Below are positions 58,651 to 64,000 of a DNA stretch of 64,000 bases, piece by piece. The stretch is taken from NCBI RefSeq assembly GCF_904849725.1, contig NC_058521.1, forward strand, positions 556,594,176 through 556,658,175, given 5' to 3'. Below the pieces are notes generated by a model. That model was not told the DNA's origin, searched no databases, and worked only from the letters and a program-made list of their open reading frames with translations. Every line of letters starts with the position of its first letter. Position 1 is the first letter of the stretch. The DNA comes from Hordeum vulgare subsp. vulgare. Its lineage: Eukaryota > Streptophyta > Magnoliopsida > Poales > Poaceae. A program made the translations under genes and the position numbers.

Positions 58651-59609
58651 TCGAAACCCGGCTTGAAATGTATGAGGGTGCGTTGGATGACCGGCTTCGG
58701 CATCCATGTGCGTGGACTGATCCCCCTGTCCACAGACGTATACCGGAGAAAATTTGTGGGCAGAAATTGGTGATGACCTAATGCTACATATGTATGGCCC
58801 TCTCACTCCTCCATGATTTGTTGATTCTACGTTGAGAACAAAAAAATGACATAACTTAATGTGGACATAGCTATATTTGCATGTTCCCAAGATATGAACC
58901 TTACAAACTGAAACATTAGGGTTTTTTAGATATGCCTTCTAAAGAGGTAGAAAGGGAGTATTATGTGAAGCTAAAGAATAAATTATCTTAACACTTCAAA
59001 CATGATTATTTTTTTAACACTAAAAATGACTAATTAATGCTTCCTTCATTTTTGTATAGAAGGCCACAAACCCATATTACAAGTATCAAGAAAAAAGTTA
59101 ATGTCTTCTAAATCAATTTTGTACGACAACTTGTCTCGTTGTTTACCGTGTAAATTAACATATATTTTTTCTCTCATGCACATCAAACCAATGATCTTAC
59201 TCCCGCATGCATGCAAGGTATAATTAATGTTCTCTTTGATTAGTATTACAAGGCAAACACCATTAATATTACATCGATTAGTGTTAGTGATCTTGTATTT
59301 TTATAAATTGTTATTTTGATAGTGACTTTGTATATAAAAATGGATGGAGTAGTACTAGCAGCCTAGCAACCTAGACTCTCCACAAATAACATATATTTTT
59401 TGACACCAACGATATTTTTATAAGCCATATGAAGATTAGTCATGTTGGTTCCATGTCGCCTTCGCAAGGACCTGTGTCTTAAAGGATTTGTGGAGGCCCT
59501 TAGGTAGGAAAATATCCCAGTGTATGATTTGGTTTTAGCTGAGTTGGATCCATTCCATTTCGCCCATCACCAACTTTTTCGTCTAGAAGACCCCCATCAT
59601 GTTGTATAA
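58651..59609. other. Unassigned; contains third remnant of the 2.1-kb duplicated sequence (about 59390-59540)
   Basis: AAGCCATATGAAGATTAGTC, ATGTCGCCTTCGCAAGGACC and CAGTGTATGAT match 49810-49920 and 51960-52070. The rest shows no gene or repeat I can name. Confidence 0.5.
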
Positions 59610-60827
59610 GAGCATCTTCAACAGCAGCGCAAAACAAGCGCCGCGTCCAAAAATATGCCCTTTTAGCGCGCGCGACGCGGAGGGATGCTCCAGCGGGCGT
59701 GCAAAAACCGCGCGCGCGCTAAAACAAGTTGGGCACGTTGTCCATAGCCTTATCCCGCGCTGGTAATTTGGAGCGCTCACTTTCGCGCGCGGCAGACTCG
59801 AGCGCGCGCGCGAACTCTCTCTCTTTCTTCCTCCTTCGCACCGCGCGCGCCGGCGCCAGCGCCCCTGCCACCATGGACGCGCAGACCGGCACCCCGCTCA
59901 CCCCCGCTGTACAGCCGCGAGCCCCCCCCCCCCCCCCCCGCCGTCGTCGTCGTAAACCCTAGCGCGCCGAGCGTTGGCGCCGCCACCGCCGGAGCTCCGC
60001 CGACCGTCGGCCTCGCGCGCAGCCTCTTCTTGCCGCCGCGGATGACGACGCCGACGGGTGGCATCGCGCCGGCGCCGTCCCGTGCCGCCGCCGTCCCGTC
60101 CCGTGCCGCCGCGGCGGGGTCGAAGAAAGGAAAAACATCTGCGAAGAAGAAGGCGGCGGACGGTTCCGGGAGCTCGAAGACGAAGAAGAAGCTTGCAGGG
60201 CGGCGGACCGGCGCGGCGTCTACCGAAGCACCGGCGAGCTCACTCGTTGAGCCAGCGGCCGACGCGCACCACGTGTTCGACGAAATGACGACGTGCATGG
60301 GTGGCTTTGGAGCCATGGGATGCATGGGTGCACCTCCGGCCGTCATGGGAGGCATGGGTGGCTTTGGAGCACCCTCCGACGCTATGGCCGCCATGGGTGC
60401 ACCTCCGGCCGCCATGGGAGGCATGGGTGCACCTCCGGTCGCCGTTGAAGATCTTGCCAACACCGTCGGAGCTTCACGTGATGCGGTGCGTGATGAGGTT
60501 AGGGAGGAAGATTCATCTACGGAGGCGGAAGAATCGTCTTTGAAAGATTAGGACGAAGACGAGGAAGATGATGATTGATGTGTCTTTCATTTATATGTCT
60601 TGAACTTGTTTGCATTTTAAACTTGTGAGCATGAACTTTTATGCATCAACTTGTTTGTGTCAAATTCACATGTTTGCATTTTTGCGCACGCTGCCGGAGC
60701 GGCGCGCGCTGCATTTTAGCGCTGCTGCTGGAGCCAGCGCTGCGCGACGCGCCAAACCAGCCGAAGCGCGCGCGGCAAATAATTTTTTTGGGCGCGGCGC
60801 GAAGCGCGGCTGTTGGAGACGCTATAA
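59607..60827 (+). mobile_element. Harbinger-type element D (59610-60824), TAA duplications
   Basis: Left end GAGCATCTTCAACAGCAGCG and right end whose complement is TAGCGTCTCCAACAGCCGCG (17 of 21 matching over the first 21 bases). TAA at 59607-59609 and 60825-60827. Very CpG-rich ends (GCGCGCGC). Carries one gene remnant. 1.2 kb is too short for a transposase, so it is an internally deleted derivative. Confidence 0.8.
59873..60551 (+). pseudogene. Harbinger ORF1-type protein fragment
   Basis: A likely start at 59873 in a strong context (CACCATGGACG): MDAQTGTPLTPAVQPRAPPP. A run of C at about 59921-59938 shifts the frame; the main frame then continues from before 60030 to the stop at 60549-60551. 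It is Ala/Pro/Lys-rich (KKGKTSAKKKAADGSG, NLS-like), then has HHVFDEMTTCMGGFGAMG and three GGMGAPPAA-like repeats, and an acidic end (EVREEDSSTEAEESSLKD). The VFDEM motif also occurs in elements A and B. The trihelix-like domain and transposase are absent. Confidence 0.5.
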
Positions 60828-61084
60828 GTATATACTACATTCAAATAAAAAAAGGAAGATCCTATTGGTAGTACATTTGAAAAATCAAGCTGCCTGGCTC
60901 TCCCTACTACCATGCCACCAATGAACTGTAGTAATTGCGCGGCATATTGATGACGATATGACCTGTGCGTGCTTTTTTAGTAGCTCGCCTATAATTGGCA
61001 CTAACAAACGCACCAAAAATATCCATGCTTTACACTAGACTAGAGAAGACTACACTCGCCGAGTTGGATAGACGATCGAGCACC
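60828..61084 (+). promoter_or_regulatory. Proximal promoter/5' leader of the KCS gene
   Basis: 257 bp between the Harbinger element and the start codon. TATAAGTATATAC at 60823-60835 is TATA-like and sits across the transposon/target-duplication boundary. An in-frame upstream ATG at 61025 would add 20 residues. No other site is identified. Confidence 0.4.
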
Positions 61085-62488
61085 ATGAGCCCGTCCATCG
61101 TCACTGTCGGTCTCGCCGCCGCCGCCCTCGTCGCGATTGTGCGGGTCGGGCCGGAGGAGCTGGCCAGCCGGTTCTCGGAGCTCCGGCCCGCGCACATGTT
61201 CTTGGCCTGCTTCCTCCCGGCCGCGGCGGCCGTCGTGTACCTCATGCTGCGTCCCCGCGCGGTGTACCTCGTCGACTACGCCGGCTTCCGCACCCCGCAC
61301 ACCTGCCGCATCCCTTTCGCCAGCTTCCTCGAGCACGCAAAGCTGCTGCCGGAGCTCAACGAGCGAAGCATCCGGTTCATGACGCGGCTGCTGGAGCGCT
61401 CGGGGCTCGGGGAGGAGACCTGCCTGCCGCCGGCGCACCACTACATCGGCACGCACAAGTACTGCACCGTCGACGCCGCCCGCGCCGAGTTCGAGCTCGT
61501 GGCCTTCTCGGCCATCGACGACCTGCTCGCCAAGACCGGCATCGCCCCGGAGGCCATCGACATACTCATCGTCAACTGCAGCCTGTTCTGCCCCACGCCG
61601 TCCCTGGTGGACATGATCGTGAACAAGTACAAGCTGCGGAGCGACATCCGCAGCATGCACCTCTCCGGCATGGGGTGCAGCGCGGGGCTCATCGCCGTGG
61701 GGCTCGCGAGGAACCTGCTGCAGGTGGCCCCCCATGGCGCGCACGCGCTGGTCGTCTCCACGGAGACCATCACGCCCAACTACTACCTCGGGATCGAGCG
61801 CGCAATGCTCCTGCCCAACTGCCTCTTCCGCATCGGCGGGGCGGCCGCGCTGCTGTCGACGTCCCCGGCGAAGGCCCGGTTCCGCCTCAAGCACCTCATA
61901 CGCACGCTCACCGGCGCCCAGGACGGCGCGTACCGGTGCGTGTTCCAGGAGGAGGACGGCGAAGGCCACCGCGGGATCAACCTCAGCAAGGACCTGATGA
62001 ACATCGCCGGCGACGCGCTCAAGGCGAACATCACCGCGATGGGGCCGCTGGTCCTGCCGGCCAGCGAGCAGCTCAAGTTCGCCTACTCCTTCGTCGCGCG
62101 GAAGGCGATCAACAGGCGGGTGAAGCCGTACATCCCCGACTTCCGCACGGCGTTCGAGCACTTCTGCATCCACGCCGGCGGCCGCGCCATCATCGACGAG
62201 CTGCAGAAGAACCTCGGGCTCTCCGACGAGCAGGTGGAGGCGTCGCGGATGACGCTGCACAAGTTCGGGAACACGTCGAGCAGCTCGCTGTGGTACGAGC
62301 TCGGGTACATCGAGGCCAAGGGCCGCATGCGCAAGGGCGACCGCGTGTGGATGATCGGCTTCGGGTCTGGTTTCAAGTGCAACGGCGCGGCGTGGGAGTG
62401 CATCCAGCCCGCGCGCAACGCTGATGGGCCGTGGGCGACGTCCATCCACAGATACCCGGTGGACATTCCCGACGTTCTCACCCATTAG
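61085..62488 (+). CDS. KCS: 3-ketoacyl-CoA synthase (very-long-chain fatty acid elongation)
   Basis: An intact single-exon frame of 467 codons from ATG 61085 (context GAGCACCATGAG). ATG 61025 is an in-frame alternative that gives 487 residues. Two N-terminal hydrophobic segments (about residues 4-19 and 37-55) fit an ER-membrane anchor. The FAE1/CUT1 condensing domain follows, then the ACP_syn_III-like C-terminus. Catalytic triad: Cys198 in SGMGCSAGLI, His363 in FCIHAGGRAIIDEL, Asn396 in HKFGNTSSSS; their spacing (165 and 33) agrees with FAE1-type enzymes. The reaction condenses malonyl-CoA with an acyl-CoA, the first step of elongation for waxes, suberin or sphingolipids. Length is at the short end for KCS (usually about 460-530). 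High GC with strong third-position bias, unlike the surroundings. Which KCS subclass it is cannot be said. Confidence 0.96.
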   Translation: MSPSIVTVGLAAAALVAIVRVGPEELASRFSELRPAHMFLACFLPAAAAVVYLMLRPRAVYLVDYAGFRTPHTCRIPFASFLEHAKLLPELNERSIRFMTRLLERSGLGEETCLPPAHHYIGTHKYCTVDAARAEFELVAFSAIDDLLAKTGIAPEAIDILIVNCSLFCPTPSLVDMIVNKYKLRSDIRSMHLSGMGCSAGLIAVGLARNLLQVAPHGAHALVVSTETITPNYYLGIERAMLLPNCLFRIGGAAALLSTSPAKARFRLKHLIRTLTGAQDGAYRCVFQEEDGEGHRGINLSKDLMNIAGDALKANITAMGPLVLPASEQLKFAYSFVARKAINRRVKPYIPDFRTAFEHFCIHAGGRAIIDELQKNLGLSDEQVEASRMTLHKFGNTSSSSLWYELGYIEAKGRMRKGDRVWMIGFGSGFKCNGAAWECIQPARNADGPWATSIHRYPVDIPDVLTH

Positions 62489-62701
62489 CCCACCACCGCT
62501 GGCCATCGAGACGATTACACTGCGTCATGCTCGTGTTTCATTAAATAATTTTCCGTTTACCCCATTAACTGTTTGTTATCGCCCAAAGGATTACTGTTCA
62601 TCATGCATGTTCACGTTGTGCCAAATAATATACCGTATGATATTGTTCTTTGATTTACCTAAATTTCATTGAACAATGTTTTAAATATTTATTGTCAAAT
62701 A
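62489..62701 (+). other. KCS 3' flank
   Basis: Probable 3' untranslated region. AT-rich, with ATTAAATAAT at about 62540 as a possible polyadenylation-type signal. Confidence 0.4.
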
Positions 62702-62792
62702 CTCACTCTTCCAAAATAAATATCTTAATTTTATACTAACTCTAATATAAAGTAATACTAAACTCGAGACACTTATTTTAAAACGGAGGAAG
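62702..62792. mobile_element. Degenerate Stowaway MITE
   Basis: CTCACTCTTCCAAAATAAATA against TATTTTAAAACGGAGGAAG (inverted), TA on both sides; 91 bp. Confidence 0.75.
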
Positions 62793-62899
62793 TATTTATC
62801 TTATTTGTGAAAATAAAATTTATCTTTGTGTTGGTTAATTATTTTAGAATAATTTCATTTGATAAACATCAAATGGATAGTAATACAAAATGCATGCTA

Positions 62900-63059
62900 C
62901 TCCCTCCGTTCCTAAATATAAGTTTTTTAAGAGATTTCACTAGGTGACTATATACGAAGCAAAATGAATGAATCTACACTCTAAAATATGTCTATATATA
63001 TCCGTATGTAGTCCTCTAGTAGAATCCCTAGAAAGACTTATATTAGGGAACGGAGGGAG
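62900..63059. mobile_element. Stowaway MITE
   Basis: CTCCCTCCGTTCCTAAATATA and inverted TATTAGGGAACGGAGGGAG with TA duplications (62898-62899, 63060-63061); 160 bp. Confidence 0.93.
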
Positions 63060-64000
63060 TAGAACACTTATGTCGGGCCGACATGATAACAGACCCTGCG
63101 AGAACGAACCATTTTTACATGCCATTGCCGTTGCTGGGACAAACCCTAGCCTACCTCTCTAGTTCACTCGCGCTCGAACCGAGGAAGAAGAAAAATGGGA
63201 CCCTCGTGATTTTTTCGACAATGAAGGCCTCACCGCACAAACAGCCTCTTTTTTTTAACCTGGACACCTACCGGGCTCGACAACACATCGGCACACCCAA
63301 GAAGTATTTATAAATGGGCCGACACGATCCGCACGTTCGTCCAGGCACCACATGCTCGACACGACGGGGAGTATCATACATATGATATCGGTGTATAATA
63401 CTATATCTGTAATGCATAGTATCATAGATTAGTATCTCACGACATAGGGTTACCCCGCTTTATATTATAAAGCACCCACCATCGATCACACGGTAATTGC
63501 TGGGCGAATAGCACATCAAGCCCAAAAAAAAGAAAAAAAGAAAAAAAAATGCCAATAACAATAGCTCGGCAAGCACAGATGAACAGCCACCGCTACACCC
63601 TCCGTCTTTGTCCCACCACTCGCCATGGCACAGGACGGCCGCGTACCTAAACAACACCTTCAACAAGGAATGTGACCCCAACGACACTGATGCTCGGACA
63701 TGACCTAGGGTTTCCCCCAGCACGGGATATGGAGCAGAGGATGGGAAGCACTGACGTCCTTTAGGAAGGAATGGCGGCACCCTCAGGCATCATCGCGTCG
63801 AAGCCGAACGAACCGGCTGGGATTTCTCCCGCGCCCCATGCACCGCCAACCGAACCGGAGCCATACAACCATCTTGCCACCCGCAAGCACGCGCCACCAC
63901 GGGCTTCGACCCATCCACACCGCCTCGCTGCGAACACCACCACGAGGTCAGGAGATAAGAGCCGAGGAGCGTCCAACAGCGAGGGCGGGAGCATGGGAGC
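63060..64000. other. Unclassified end of window; MITE-like stretch at about 63372-63440
   Basis: 63372-63440 repeats GTATCATA/TATGATA motifs in both orientations (GTATCATACATATGATATCG, ATGCATAGTATCATAG), like a small Mutator-type MITE common in Triticeae, but no ends were fixed. 63515-63550 is an A-rich run. Minus-strand frames at 63780-63460 (GRQCFPSSAPYPVLGETLGH) and 63994-63761 look like part of a repetitive reading frame, but I cannot name a family and do not call a gene. Confidence 0.35.

Noticed and set aside
60995..61084. KCS start upstream at 60995
   Set aside because: That position is TTG, not ATG. The first ATG is 61025, and 61085 has the better context.
61040..62506. 488-residue minus-strand frame over the KCS gene
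   Set aside because: Mirror frame of a GC-rich gene; arginine/glycine/glutamate-rich composition without domain motifs, whereas the plus frame has all KCS catalytic residues.
63460..63994. Two adjacent minus-strand frames as a gene
   Set aside because: Suggestive of a repetitive coding relic, but no family could be named, so no gene is called.

Overview
The window is intergenic DNA from a large-genome grass, most likely a Triticeae species (wheat, barley or Aegilops type). This is inferred from the kinds and stacking of transposable elements and from one GC-rich grass-type gene; the genus cannot be told from the sequence alone. Nearly everything is transposon. Only one intact host gene is visible: an intronless 3-ketoacyl-CoA synthase (KCS) at 61085-62488 (+).

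Layout. 1-11434 is most of a CACTA (En/Spm) element on the minus strand: its terminal repeat ends at 11434, followed by a decayed TNP2 transposase (9330 to 5696), a second En/Spm protein (5598 to about 1835) split by a solo LTR (2993-4539, CCTCC duplications), and a 5.5-copy tandem repeat at 1-1490. 11536-45124 is an old Tat-lineage Ty3/gypsy retrotransposon on the minus strand (CACCT duplications). It is interrupted by a younger relative at 17284-30387 (TATAC duplications) and by a second CACTA element at 36128-44273 (TTC duplications). Both Tat elements carry gag, protease, RT/RNase H, a second RNase H and integrase on the minus strand. On the opposite strand, between pol and the 3' LTR, each also carries a six-exon antisense gene with a PF04195-like domain. 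Both have satellite-like tandem repeats in the same interval.

The second CACTA element contains scraps of host genes: a strictosidine-synthase-like exon fused to an F-box-like exon, a DnaJ J-domain exon and two consecutive Rab GTPase (RABE/Rab8-type) exons with their intron.

45125-45905 plus 11435-11535 are the two halves of a Harbinger-like element that was split by the 33.6-kb Tat nest; a collinear relative lies at about 53895-58650. 45911-47257 is another probable Harbinger-type element. 47803-48840 is the 3' end of a LINE. 49313-53400 is a roughly 2.1-kb tandem duplication without recognisable genes. 53895-58650 holds a Harbinger-like element riddled with a hAT element, two solo LTRs and a hAT MITE. 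59610-60824 is a deleted Harbinger-type element whose right end lies 260 bp before the KCS start codon. MITEs follow KCS, and the last kilobase is unclassified.

Apart from KCS, the coding entries are transposon genes with stops or frameshifts, so they record history rather than present function. The most useful things here are the fully resolvable nesting order, the gene-capturing CACTA element, and the paired antisense genes of the Tat elements, including nonsense codons shared by both copies.
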